Part shown: piece by piece, positions 8,498-16,809 of the stretch
How the letters are laid out: every line of letters begins with the position of its first letter
How positions within the stretch are numbered: position 1 is the stretch's first letter
NCBI GenBank assembly: GCA_049700155.1
Contig: JBNAVX010000020.1
Location: 1 to 64,000 of the forward strand
Length of the DNA stretch: 64,000 bases
Direction of reading: 5' to 3'
DNA from: JACAEY01 sp049700155
Lineage (GTDB): Bacteria > Nitrospirota > Thermodesulfovibrionia > Thermodesulfovibrionales > SM23-35
Translations under genes and position numbers: made by a program
Notes under the pieces: generated by a model
Database searches by the model: none
What the model was told of the DNA's origin: nothing
The model's input: the letters and a program-made list of their open reading frames with translations, nothing else

Positions 8498-8516
8498 TAA
8501 ACTATATCTACAAATG
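8498..8516 (-). other. wzm 3'-end-like sequence, copy 2
   Basis: On the minus strand this encodes SFVDIV plus TAG, close to the FADVV-stop end of wzm. CCTAAACTAYATCYRCAAAKG is shared between this place and the real wzm 3' end (17 of 21 bases). It lies just upstream of the TumA-TumE cassette and downstream of the PIN-toxin gene. Confidence 0.5.
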
Positions 8517-8570
8517 ATTGGTTGACCAGGTTGATTAGTCACGAATATCGGGGTTTTTAGCAAAGAATCT

Positions 8571-8948
8571 TTATACTTTAGGTGTTAATAACTGAATTTC
8601 TTTTATAAAGTCGAAATGCTTACGGTTTCTCGTTACAAGAACCATCTTTTTCACACAAGCGGTAGCTGCAATTAAGGAGTCTGATTTATATAAAGGATTG
8701 TTGGAATATTTATTTAGAAATTCAGACGCTTTTAAGGCTATAACAGGATCAACCCTAACTATTCTCATTGTCCTTAAAAGGTTCAAAATCTTTTCCTTTT
8801 CTGCTGTGCTATTGCAAGCGGATAAAAGCTCTTTTCGGGTAATAGATGAATAGTAAAAAATACCTTTTGTTTCCTGAAAAAACCTGGTAACTGTCTTTTC
8901 CCCACGGAGCCAATCTATTAAGATATCCGTATCAACGAGATAGTTCAT
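8571..8948 (-). CDS. PIN-domain toxin (VapC-like ribonuclease)
   Basis: The 125-residue PIN domain shows the acidic residues expected for metal-dependent RNA cleavage: D7 in LVDTDILIDW, E39 in TRKELL, D91 in YKSDSLIAA, and a later Asn/Asp in TRNRKHFDFI. VapC-type toxins cut specific tRNA or rRNA sites. The start overlaps the preceding HTH gene by 4 bp, so it forms a two-gene toxin-antitoxin cassette. It lies immediately downstream of wzm. Confidence 0.85.
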   Translation of the reverse strand: MNYLVDTDILIDWLRGEKTVTRFFQETKGIFYYSSITRKELLSACNSTAEKEKILNLLRTMRIVRVDPVIALKASEFLNKYSNNPLYKSDSLIAATACVKKMVLVTRNRKHFDFIKEIQLLTPKV

Positions 8949-9283
8949 CCTATGCTTTCTTCAGCTTCGGATATAATGTCAGAAAGACTTTTTTTATTAG
9001 ATTCCTCTCGTATTTTATTTACATACTCAACACTATTATCAGGCAAATCACTTCGCTCAGCCCATATCCCATAGCCGTATTCTTCTGTGGGAAAAGGCGT
9101 TATAATAGCCTGATTAAAAAAAGAGTCTATTACCGATTTTGGCACTCTGTATTCCTTGCCTATTTTAATAGCAGCGAATTTCCCCTCTTTAATCAATTTC
9201 AAAATGTACCTTCTGGATACCTTCAATATCATAGCCACCTCTTCTATTGAAAAAACATCTTCATAATATGATACTTTACTCAT
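8945..9283 (-). CDS. Excisionase-type HTH antitoxin partner of the PIN toxin
   Basis: The protein of about 112 residues starts with a MerR/excisionase-like winged helix (FSIEEVAMILKVSRRYILKLIKEGKFAAIKIGKEYRVPK; HTH_17 type) followed by an acidic, flexible C-terminal tail (residues about 70-112) that would wrap the toxin. I chose ATG 9283, which has GGGAG 8 nt upstream, over the GTG at 9292. Pairing with PIN toxins and an operator-binding, autoregulating role are typical of such antitoxins. Confidence 0.8.
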   Translation of the reverse strand: MSKVSYYEDVFSIEEVAMILKVSRRYILKLIKEGKFAAIKIGKEYRVPKSVIDSFFNQAIITPFPTEEYGYGIWAERSDLPDNSVEYVNKIREESNKKSLSDIISEAEESIG

Positions 9284-9377
9284 GTTTATCACTCCCTTTT
9301 ACCATGTTTTTCCCCTAATTTATTTTTATTATATCTATTATATCTAAAAACACCATTGATCCCTTAAATCCTTGTGC

Positions 9378-10259
9378 CTAAACTACATCCGCAAAGGTCT
9401 TTTCCATGCGGCGGAAATATAGAGCGCCGCTTATGAGCAGTGCAATTGCCACTAATGTTGAAACAATCACGATCGGTCCGGGAGAGGTATGTGTTCCTAA
9501 CAATGCCCAGCGAAAACCTTCAACCACACCCACCATAGGATTTATTCCATATATAGTTCTCCACGGCTCTGATAATAGACTGCTTGGATACGCAATAGGT
9601 GTTGCAAAAAGCCAGAATTGAGTAAGAAATGGAATTATGTATTGAACATCTCTGAACTGGACATTCATGGTTGATAGCCAGAGTGCAACGCCAAGCGAAG
9701 TAAAAAATGACAGCATTAATAAAAACGGCAACCAGATTATATTAGCAGTGGGGATAAAACCATAGTAAAACATCATCCCTATTAGTACTGTAAAGGCAAG
9801 AATAAAATCTATAACACCTGATAGAACAGAAGCTATCGGAATACATAACCGAGGAAAATATATCTTTTTGATAAGATTAGAGCTACCTACAAGACTGTTA
9901 GATGCCTTCCCTAACCCATTAGCAAAAAAGGTCCAGGGGACTAATGCGGCATAACTGAAGATTGGATATGGAATTCCATCTGATGGAACTTTAGCCAATT
10001 TTCCGAAAAAAAGGCTGAAGACGACCATTGTAAAAAATGGTTGTATTATTGCCCATGCTGCACCTAAAACTGTTTGTTTATATCTGACCTTAATATCACG
10101 CCATATAAGGAAATACAGTAATTCCCTGTATTCCCATAACTCCTTTAATTTGATAGATACCCATCCCTTTGAAGGCTCGATGCGAATTATAGGAACCTCT
10201 TTTGGAAGAGGAGTATTTAATGAAGATGATGAAAGAATATTTTTAGTATTATTTTCCAT
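9378..10259 (-). CDS. wzm: ABC polysaccharide exporter permease
   Basis: The 293-residue ABC-2 type permease has the family start ...ELLYFLIWRDIKVRYKQTVLGAAWAIIQP followed by about six membrane spans (residues about 60-280) and the short C-terminal LYFRRMEKTFADVV. With Wzt it exports lipid-linked polysaccharide. The N-terminal 45 residues are cytosolic. It follows the SAF oxidoreductase gene by 8 bp. Downstream, instead of wzt, there are two toxin-antitoxin cassettes, a MITE-like element and two sequences resembling this gene's own 3' end. Confidence 0.92.
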   Translation of the reverse strand: MENNTKNILSSSSLNTPLPKEVPIIRIEPSKGWVSIKLKELWEYRELLYFLIWRDIKVRYKQTVLGAAWAIIQPFFTMVVFSLFFGKLAKVPSDGIPYPIFSYAALVPWTFFANGLGKASNSLVGSSNLIKKIYFPRLCIPIASVLSGVIDFILAFTVLIGMMFYYGFIPTANIIWLPFLLMLSFFTSLGVALWLSTMNVQFRDVQYIIPFLTQFWLFATPIAYPSSLLSEPWRTIYGINPMVGVVEGFRWALLGTHTSPGPIVIVSTLVAIALLISGALYFRRMEKTFADVV

Positions 10260-10267
10260 TTAGTTTT

Positions 10268-11575
10268 TTATAATTGTTTCTTATTAAAAAAGTATTCATT
10301 CTGTTGAGCTCGAAGTTTATCACATAACCTATCTTGAGGCAACTCAACATCATTATAAGTTAGAACTTGATCTTTTGGGATATCTCGTTTCAAACGACAT
10401 CCTTCTGCTAAACCCATTGGCAATAAGCTTTCAGCCCTTACTACATCTGAATTCTCACATTGTCCATATGTCATGTAATAACCAATACCATCAAGCACTT
10501 GACCTGCTTTAAGATTTATCTTAGCAGTAGCCACAACATCAACATATGGTGCACCCATGGGAGCAATTGTAGCATCACCAAACAATACAGCCCTGGCGAC
10601 AGTGTTTGGAACCTCAAAGTGGCATAAATGATATGGGGTATAAAAACAATAAAGAGGACCTTCTCCTAATTTATATAGATTCAGGTAATGCTTTTGTATT
10701 GGATTATCATGCGTCCCAAGTACAAAGACTCCGGGAGATGGCTCTGCACCAACTACATAATCCACTATTCCCTGACTATTATTTAATTCCTCTAAGGGAT
10801 AAAGATTTACTGCCTCTTTTATATGAGTCCCAGATGGAACTGTTGGACCAAACATTCCTCTTTTACCTACTCTCATACCGGTTGCATTGGCAACTATAGC
10901 CTGCTCAAAAGAAATCTTGGTGCCATCTGCAAAAGATGTAACCATATGAGGTTTTTGTCCCCATTTTTTTGCAAAAGCCTCCTGCGTTGTCGGATTGCGA
11001 TAAGGATCATGAAGTCCTTTGATGTTACCGCATAAAACTGGTTTTACGCCAATACCTTTAACAAACCTGTAGAGATTCATAATAACGCCGGGTTGATCCC
11101 CATCAGCATTGGAAAATACCACACCAGCTTTATCCGCATATACCTTGAGAATAGGACCAATAGTTCCATCGAGTTCGGCATTCATGACAACAATATGCTT
11201 ACCATTTTCTATAGCCTTCATTACAACATGTGCTCCGAACTCTATAGTTCCTGTTACTTCTATTATTGCATCAATACCACTAGCCTGACATAAAATCATA
11301 GCGTCTTCTGTAATAGCATAATCTCCTCGGTCAATAGCATCTTCTAACTGAGTAACTGTCTCCACTACACGTAAATTTTGAATACCAGCTTCTTCATAAG
11401 CTCTTCGAGCATTTTCAATATGTCGGTTTGAAATTGCAACCAATTTCATTCCAACAGTATATTTTATAATTTGTAATGCAATACCACGCCCCATAAAACC
11501 AGCTCCAACCATAGCAACTCTAATAGGATTACCTTCAAGATGACGTTTTTCTAATGCTTTATCTATAATAATCAT
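10268..11575 (-). CDS. NAD(P)-dependent oxidoreductase with C-terminal SAF domain
   Basis: The 435-residue protein begins with a Rossmann fold (VAMVGAGFMGRGIALQI, residues about 19-35) related to homoserine dehydrogenase/Gfo-type enzymes, followed by a mixed alpha/beta middle part and a C-terminal SAF-like domain (about 345-420, ARAVLFGDATIAPMG...LKAGQVLDGIG). Such SAF oxidoreductases are frequent in nucleotide-sugar clusters. Here it follows rfbF-rfbG and an RmlC-like gene, so a step after CDP-4-dehydro-6-deoxyglucose, or formation of a linked acid, is a reasonable inference. The exact reaction is unknown to me. Confidence 0.75.
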   Translation of the reverse strand: MIIIDKALEKRHLEGNPIRVAMVGAGFMGRGIALQIIKYTVGMKLVAISNRHIENARRAYEEAGIQNLRVVETVTQLEDAIDRGDYAITEDAMILCQASGIDAIIEVTGTIEFGAHVVMKAIENGKHIVVMNAELDGTIGPILKVYADKAGVVFSNADGDQPGVIMNLYRFVKGIGVKPVLCGNIKGLHDPYRNPTTQEAFAKKWGQKPHMVTSFADGTKISFEQAIVANATGMRVGKRGMFGPTVPSGTHIKEAVNLYPLEELNNSQGIVDYVVGAEPSPGVFVLGTHDNPIQKHYLNLYKLGEGPLYCFYTPYHLCHFEVPNTVARAVLFGDATIAPMGAPYVDVVATAKINLKAGQVLDGIGYYMTYGQCENSDVVRAESLLPMGLAEGCRLKRDIPKDQVLTYNDVELPQDRLCDKLRAQQNEYFFNKKQL

Positions 11576-11592
11576 AAAAAATTCTCAATTCT

Positions 11593-12120
11593 CTATTGAT
11601 AATCTTGCCAACTTTTATCTTTCTCAGAAATTACACTAATAGGAATAGGCCACTGGATTCCAAAAGAAGGATCATTATAACGTATCCCTCTCTCAAATTC
11701 TGGCGAGTAAAACTCAGAAACAAGATACGTAACCTCTGTATTGTCTTCTAAAGTTATAAATCCATGGGCAAAATTCTCAGGAACATAGACCATTTTATAA
11801 TTTTCAGATGTCAATTCTACGCTCACCCACTGTTTGTATGTAGGCGAATCAGGGCGTAAATCAATGATTACATCATATATTGCTCCTCTTGTGCACCTTA
11901 CAAGTTTCGCTTCCTCATATGGGGTTATTTGATAGTGCATTCCTCTAAGCGTACCTTTCTTTTTATTAAAAGAGACATTTGCCTGAACCATTTCTTTAAT
12001 TAAACCATTATCCTCAAATTCTTTTCTGCACCAGGCACGGGCAAAAAAACCTCTACTATCCACTCTTTTCTCGAGTTCAATAATAAAAGCACCTTTAAGT
12101 GTGGTCTCTTTAAAAATCAA
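11593..12120 (-). CDS. RmlC-like nucleotide-sugar 3,5-epimerase
   Basis: The 175-residue cupin has the RmlC family landmarks: DSRGFFAR near the N-terminus, TLRGMHYQ with the catalytic His, RCTRGAIYDVIIDLR, and PENFAHGFITL. RmlC epimerises dTDP-4-dehydro-6-deoxyglucose at C3 and C5. Because the neighbours make CDP-4-dehydro-6-deoxyglucose and no rmlA/rmlB is nearby, the CDP-linked sugar is the likelier substrate. It ends 17 bp before the SAF oxidoreductase and begins 1 bp after rfbG. Confidence 0.85.
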   Translation of the reverse strand: MIFKETTLKGAFIIELEKRVDSRGFFARAWCRKEFEDNGLIKEMVQANVSFNKKKGTLRGMHYQITPYEEAKLVRCTRGAIYDVIIDLRPDSPTYKQWVSVELTSENYKMVYVPENFAHGFITLEDNTEVTYLVSEFYSPEFERGIRYNDPSFGIQWPIPISVISEKDKSWQDYQ

Positions 12121-12121
12121 A

Positions 12122-13219
12122 CTATTTTAAATTTTCTGCTTTGTGAAGAGTTTCATACCGGTAAATCTCAAGTTCAGTATAATTTCGCATATCTTTATTT
12201 AAAATAAAATTGCGATACCATTGGACAGTCCAGTTAAGAGCTTCCTCAAGATTAAGTTTTTGCTTCCATTGCAATTTACTTCTTGCTTTTGAGGAATTTA
12301 ATTTTAAATAGAAAGATTCTTTTGGATATTCTCTATTGTCATCTAATTTCCAGCTTGCATCATCTCCCCACATCTCTTTTATATTATTAACAATCCAAGA
12401 AACAGGTTTAGCATCTTCATCTAAGGGACCAAAGTTCCATTCTCCTGTATATTCTTTTCCTTTGTTCCATAATCGCTCTGCTAATATCAAATATCCATGA
12501 AGAACATCAAGGACATACTGCCACGGACGTATTGCTTGTGGATTTCTAATTAAGACCGGGCGGTGTTCTATAAAAGCCTTCATAATGTCCGGAATAAGTC
12601 TATCTTCTGACCAGTCGCCACCTCCAATCACATTACCAGCGCGAACGCTTGCAACAGCTACATTATTATTTGGCTTTTCTCCTGAAAAGTATGATTTTCG
12701 ATATGCTGATGTTACCAGTTCGGCACAACCCTTGCTGCTTGAATAAGGGTCATTGCCTCCTATCGGGTCATTTTCTCTATAACCCCATACCCATTCTTTG
12801 TTCTCATAGCATTTGTCACTTGTAACAATCAAGACAACTCTGGCACATTTTGTCTGACGGACTGCTTCTAAAATATTTACTGTTCCCATAACATTGGTTG
12901 AATATGTCTCAACAGGATTTTCATATCCATAATGAACTAATGATTGCGCTGCCATATGAATTATAATCTCTGGTTTTTGTGATGTAATAAAGGACTGAAG
13001 GGATTCTAAATCACGAATATCTCCTATGACAGATATCATTCCTTCTGCAACCTTTGCTATTTCAAACAAGCTTGGTTGAGTTGGAGGAGGCAAGGAATAA
13101 CCTAAAACCTTTGCCCCCATCTTTTGAAGCCATAATGACAGCCAGCTTCCTTTAAATCCTGTATGACCCGTGATCAGTACTTTCTTATTGTGCCAAAATT
13201 TTTTATTTATAATCACCAT
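12122..13219 (-). CDS. rfbG: CDP-glucose 4,6-dehydratase
   Basis: Converts CDP-D-glucose to CDP-4-dehydro-6-deoxy-D-glucose with bound NAD. The family start FWHNKKVLITGHTGFKGSWLSLWL with the GxxGxxG loop is present, as are TSDKCYEN and YSSSKGCAEL with the catalytic Tyr/Lys pair, and the WGYRENDPIGGNDPYS signature. I chose ATG 13219 (MVIINKKFW), which overlaps the rfbF stop by 7 bp. The longer frame to 13291 adds residues from within rfbF. Length about 365 aa, normal for the family. Confidence 0.93.
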   Translation of the reverse strand: MVIINKKFWHNKKVLITGHTGFKGSWLSLWLQKMGAKVLGYSLPPPTQPSLFEIAKVAEGMISVIGDIRDLESLQSFITSQKPEIIIHMAAQSLVHYGYENPVETYSTNVMGTVNILEAVRQTKCARVVLIVTSDKCYENKEWVWGYRENDPIGGNDPYSSSKGCAELVTSAYRKSYFSGEKPNNNVAVASVRAGNVIGGGDWSEDRLIPDIMKAFIEHRPVLIRNPQAIRPWQYVLDVLHGYLILAERLWNKGKEYTGEWNFGPLDEDAKPVSWIVNNIKEMWGDDASWKLDDNREYPKESFYLKLNSSKARSKLQWKQKLNLEEALNWTVQWYRNFILNKDMRNYTELEIYRYETLHKAENLK

Positions 13220-13983
13220 ATCTTCCAAGGAGCTTTGCCTGAATTCCACAGCTCTTCCAGATATTTCTTCTCTTTTAATGTATCCATGCATGACCAGAAG
13301 CCGTAATGGCGATATCCCATCAGTTGACCATCACGAGCAAGTCTTTCAACAGGAGCTCGCTCCCAGATATCTTCATCATTATCAATGTAATCAATAACCT
13401 TAGGATTTAGCACAAAAAAACCGCCATTTATCCATCCTTCTGCCTCTTGTGGTTTCTCATAGAATTCAATAACCCGGTCTTTATCAAATCTTATCCTTCC
13501 AAAACGCGCAGGTGAACGGACAGTTGTAACAGTTGCTAATTTACCATGTGATTTGTGAAAAGCTAAAAGCTCATCAATATTTATATCCCCTACTCCATCT
13601 CCATAAGTGAACATGAATGTATCTTCTTCTTCTATCCACTTCCTAACCCTCTTAAGACGTCCCCCTGTTTGTGTATATAATCCTGTATCAACAAGATGAA
13701 CCTTCCAATTGGGCTGATTTCCACCATGTATTATTGTTTCTCCTGTTGCAAGGTCAATTGTAAGGTCATTGTTAAATGTATAAAAATTTAAAAAATATTC
13801 TTTTATTATTTCTCCTTTATAACCCAAGCATATAATAAATTCATTGATGCCGTATGCTGAATATATGTTCATAATGTGCCACAATATCGGCTTTCCACCT
13901 ATTTCTACCATTGGTTTGGGACGTGAATTTGTCTCTTCTGATAATCTTGTCCCAAAACCTCCTGCAAGAATTACAGTTTTCAT
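13213..13983 (-). CDS. rfbF: Glucose-1-phosphate cytidylyltransferase
   Basis: Makes CDP-glucose from CTP and glucose 1-phosphate. The 256-residue protein opens with KTVILAGGFGTRLSEETNSRPKPMVEIGGKPILW, the nucleotidyltransferase signature with the cytidylyl-specific spacing, and includes TYGDGVGDI (metal Asp) and NGGFFVLNP. Translationally coupled to rfbG. Lies 7 bp downstream of the CapD-like dehydratase gene. It sets the CDP-sugar branch of this polysaccharide. Confidence 0.94.
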   Translation of the reverse strand: MKTVILAGGFGTRLSEETNSRPKPMVEIGGKPILWHIMNIYSAYGINEFIICLGYKGEIIKEYFLNFYTFNNDLTIDLATGETIIHGGNQPNWKVHLVDTGLYTQTGGRLKRVRKWIEEEDTFMFTYGDGVGDINIDELLAFHKSHGKLATVTTVRSPARFGRIRFDKDRVIEFYEKPQEAEGWINGGFFVLNPKVIDYIDNDEDIWERAPVERLARDGQLMGYRHYGFWSCMDTLKEKKYLEELWNSGKAPWKIW

Positions 13984-13990
13984 AATATTT

Positions 13991-16054
13991 TTAAACTACC
14001 TGGGTATTTTTAACTACCCCATTTCTAAAACTCGGGATCATCTTTTGTATTAATGGTATAACCTCATCAGACAGATGGTTTGCGACAACTTGCTCAAGTT
14101 CATGCATATGACGAGAGATAATAGGCATTAAATTCTCATCAGGAACCGCTATCATAATTTTTTTATGGAAAGAAGGCAAAATATTTTCAGTCTTATCAAA
14201 TAATTCCTCATATAGTTTTTCACCGGGTCTCAGGCCGGTAAATATTATCTTGACCTCTTTGTGCGGAACAAATCCGGAAAGCCTGATAAAATTTTCTGCA
14301 AGATCTATAATCTTTATCGGCTCACCCATATCAAGAACAAATATCTCACCACCTTTCCCTGATGCAGAAGCTATTAGAACAAGATGGACTGCTTCATCCG
14401 TTAGCATGAAGAATCTTTTCATCTCAGGATGTGTTATAGTTAAAGGACCTCCTTTGGTTAACTGATCTTTAAATACCTGGAGAACACTACCACTACTCCC
14501 AAGTACATTACCAAATCTGACAGTTGTAAACTTTGTCGCACTGGATGAATTCATATTGATTGTTAAAAATTCAGCAACACGCTTTGTTGCTCCCATAATA
14601 CTCGTGGGATTAACTGCTTTATCAGTTGAGATCAATACAAAACTTTCTACTCCATATTTACATGAAACATCAATGAGATTTTTTGTTCCAAAAATATTAT
14701 TTTTGACTGCCTCAATAGGGTTATATTCCATCAAAGGAACGTGTTTATAGGCAGCAGCATGAAAGACAATCTGAGGTTTATATATTGAAAAAATATGTTC
14801 CAAATATGGTAGATCCTGTATATCTCCTATAATAGTTGTGATTAATGATTCATGTTCTTCAGATCTTAATTCAAAGTCTATCTCATAAAGGTTGTTCTCT
14901 GATCTGTCAAATAATAAAAGGTTAGACGGTCTGTATCTAAAAATCTGTCTGCATAGCTCTGAACCAATAGAGCCACCTGCACCCGTCACTATTACCGTTT
15001 TATTTTCAATAAATTCTTTTACAGCAGAAATATCTGTATTTACAGGTTCTCTTTGAAGAAGGTCTTCAAGGGAGATGGGTTTCATATGAGATATCCCAAG
15101 TTGCTTATTAAGAAATGCATTTAATTCTTCTTCAGTGATATAGCCAAGTTTTACAAGTTTTGCACCAAGTCTTCCTCCCTCCTTTTTTTGAAGTGAAAGG
15201 GCTTCCTTTACCTGTGCTTCTGTAACTAATTTAGCATTTATTAGATGTTGTCCGAGTCTGGCTCCAACATATACATTGTTTTCAAGTATCTCATTTATGT
15301 TTGGTAGCTTTTTAAGAGGAATGTTAAATGGTTTACATATCTCATAGATATTTCTTATTGGTTTCTTTATATCAGCAGGTGATATTAAAATTTCATCAGG
15401 TCTTTCTTTTTCAAGAATCTCTGGAAGCATATCAGTAGTTCCCATTATAGGAACACCGTGTATTGTTAATCCTTTCTTCTGAATATCATCATCAATAATT
15501 CCTATTGGCTCATATAAACATTCTTTATTACTCCTCATTTCTCTTACTATCATCTCTCCTGAACTCCCTGAGCCTATGATGAGCATTTTTTTACGAGATG
15601 ATTTTAGGAACATAGATTCTCTTATCAGTCTTACAAGAAGTCTGCTACCACCAGATATAACAATTATCAATAAGAGATCGAGTATATATATAGAACGAGG
15701 ATATTCTATATCACCGATCAGATATCTTACAATCAATAAAAAAGTTAAACTACCAATTGTTGAGGAACTTATGATCTTTATTAAATCACCGATACTCGCA
15801 TAACGCCATAACCCTTTATAGAGTCCGGCTTTAAGGAATAATGTTAGACGGATAATTAAAAGAAGAGGGAGGTAGGTAAAAAATTTATTGAGATAATATG
15901 TTGATGGTAATGATTCAAAACGTATTACGAAAGCAAGATAATTTGCGAGAGATGCCTGAACAAGAAGTATGATAGATACAATAATAAACCTGTGTTTTAT
16001 AATCTGATCCTTAATGAATTGGTAAATTTTAATACTAATATTATTTTTAATCAT
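13991..16054 (-). CDS. CapD/WbpM-type nucleotide-sugar 4,6-dehydratase with embedded MshEN-like domain
   Basis: The 687-residue protein has four membrane spans (about 20-140), a CoA-binding-like Rossmann domain (MLIIGSGSSGEMIV at 157-170), then at 266-318 two consecutive RLG...LxxQ motifs of the MshEN/GspE-N type, then the SDR dehydratase domain (VTGAGGSIGS at 356-365, STDKA, NPTSIMGATKR with the Met and Lys of this class). Family members usually have about 600-640 residues and go directly from the first Rossmann domain to the second; here about 70 residues are inserted at the junction. The enzyme converts a UDP-HexNAc to its 4-keto-6-deoxy form for the first glycan sugar. The insert suggests allosteric control by c-di-GMP. 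Confidence 0.92.
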   Translation of the reverse strand: MIKNNISIKIYQFIKDQIIKHRFIIVSIILLVQASLANYLAFVIRFESLPSTYYLNKFFTYLPLLLIIRLTLFLKAGLYKGLWRYASIGDLIKIISSSTIGSLTFLLIVRYLIGDIEYPRSIYILDLLLIIVISGGSRLLVRLIRESMFLKSSRKKMLIIGSGSSGEMIVREMRSNKECLYEPIGIIDDDIQKKGLTIHGVPIMGTTDMLPEILEKERPDEILISPADIKKPIRNIYEICKPFNIPLKKLPNINEILENNVYVGARLGQHLINAKLVTEAQVKEALSLQKKEGGRLGAKLVKLGYITEEELNAFLNKQLGISHMKPISLEDLLQREPVNTDISAVKEFIENKTVIVTGAGGSIGSELCRQIFRYRPSNLLLFDRSENNLYEIDFELRSEEHESLITTIIGDIQDLPYLEHIFSIYKPQIVFHAAAYKHVPLMEYNPIEAVKNNIFGTKNLIDVSCKYGVESFVLISTDKAVNPTSIMGATKRVAEFLTINMNSSSATKFTTVRFGNVLGSSGSVLQVFKDQLTKGGPLTITHPEMKRFFMLTDEAVHLVLIASASGKGGEIFVLDMGEPIKIIDLAENFIRLSGFVPHKEVKIIFTGLRPGEKLYEELFDKTENILPSFHKKIMIAVPDENLMPIISRHMHELEQVVANHLSDEVIPLIQKMIPSFRNGVVKNTQVV
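15101..15259 (-). other. MshEN-like (c-di-GMP receptor type) two-motif module
   Basis: Residues 266-289 (RLGQHLI...ALSLQ) and 295-318 (RLGAKLVKLG...FLNKQ) are each 24 residues, separated by 5 (KKEGG). This matches the known MshEN layout of two 24-residue RLGxx(L)xxxG...LxxxLxxQ motifs with a 5-residue spacer. In motif 1 the usual Gly at position 10 is Lys; motif 2 retains Gly. MshEN domains normally sit at the N-terminus of type II secretion or type IV pilus ATPases. Confidence 0.8.
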
Positions 16055-16192
16055 TGATTTTTGTACTATCTATTTAAATTAAAACTATACAAAAGTGTTG
16101 TCAATTAATAATAAGTTTCATAAATACTGAAACTATAGTTCTATAATTATTTTAAACTCAAGTTTGAATCTGAAATGATGATATGAATAAAT

Positions 16193-16792
16193 TCAGGAAC
16201 CCTTATGACCCCCAGCTCTCAAAACAGTCTTTAATATTAACTTTAAATCTGTAATGATATTATGGTTTTCTACATAACTCATAGAAAGGGCAATTTTATC
16301 AGGCAAGATTCTTTTTTTATATTCTTCTTCCCATTTATCAGTTAAAGACAGAAGGAGTTCTTCATCTGAATACCTGAGTGAGGCAGGATCTGTAATGCCA
16401 GGACGTATTCTGAGCAATTTTTTATAATCTGACTCATACAGCTTAACATATTCCTTTACTTCCGGCCTGGGACCAACAAAACTCATTTCTCCTTTTAAAA
16501 CATTAAATAGTTGCGGCAACTCATCTATCTTATATCTTCTCAGAAATTTTCCTACATTCGTAATACGTCTATCACAGGCAACTGTAATTTTAGGTCCTTC
16601 CTCACTTGGATTATATTTCATTGTTCTGAATTTATAAACTTTAAACGGTTTTAGATTTCTTCCTACTCTTTCCTGAACAAAAAAGACAGGTCCTTTACTA
16701 TCAAGTTTTATCAAAAAAGCCACTATAATAAAGAGGGGAAAACAGAGAATTAATCCAATTAAAGAGAAAATAAAATCAAAAATTCGTTTCAA
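16193..16792 (-). CDS. Undecaprenyl-phosphate sugar-1-phosphate transferase (initiating)
   Basis: The 199-residue bacterial sugar transferase has one N-terminal hydrophobic hairpin (FIFSLIGLILCFPLFIIVAFLIK), the GPVFFVQERVGR motif, YKFRTM, the Asp-Glu-Leu-Pro-Gln block (KIDELPQLFNVLKGEMSFVGPRPE) and RPGITDPASLRYSDEE. This is the minimal catalytic form (PglC-like). It transfers a sugar 1-phosphate to undecaprenyl phosphate to start the repeat unit; the CapD-like dehydratase and DegT aminotransferase probably supply a UDP-4-amino-sugar. Start is TTG at 16792. Confidence 0.92.
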   Translation of the reverse strand: MKRIFDFIFSLIGLILCFPLFIIVAFLIKLDSKGPVFFVQERVGRNLKPFKVYKFRTMKYNPSEEGPKITVACDRRITNVGKFLRRYKIDELPQLFNVLKGEMSFVGPRPEVKEYVKLYESDYKKLLRIRPGITDPASLRYSDEELLLSLTDKWEEEYKKRILPDKIALSMSYVENHNIITDLKLILKTVLRAGGHKGS

Positions 16793-16809
16793 CTTTTCTA
16801 CATTATCTA

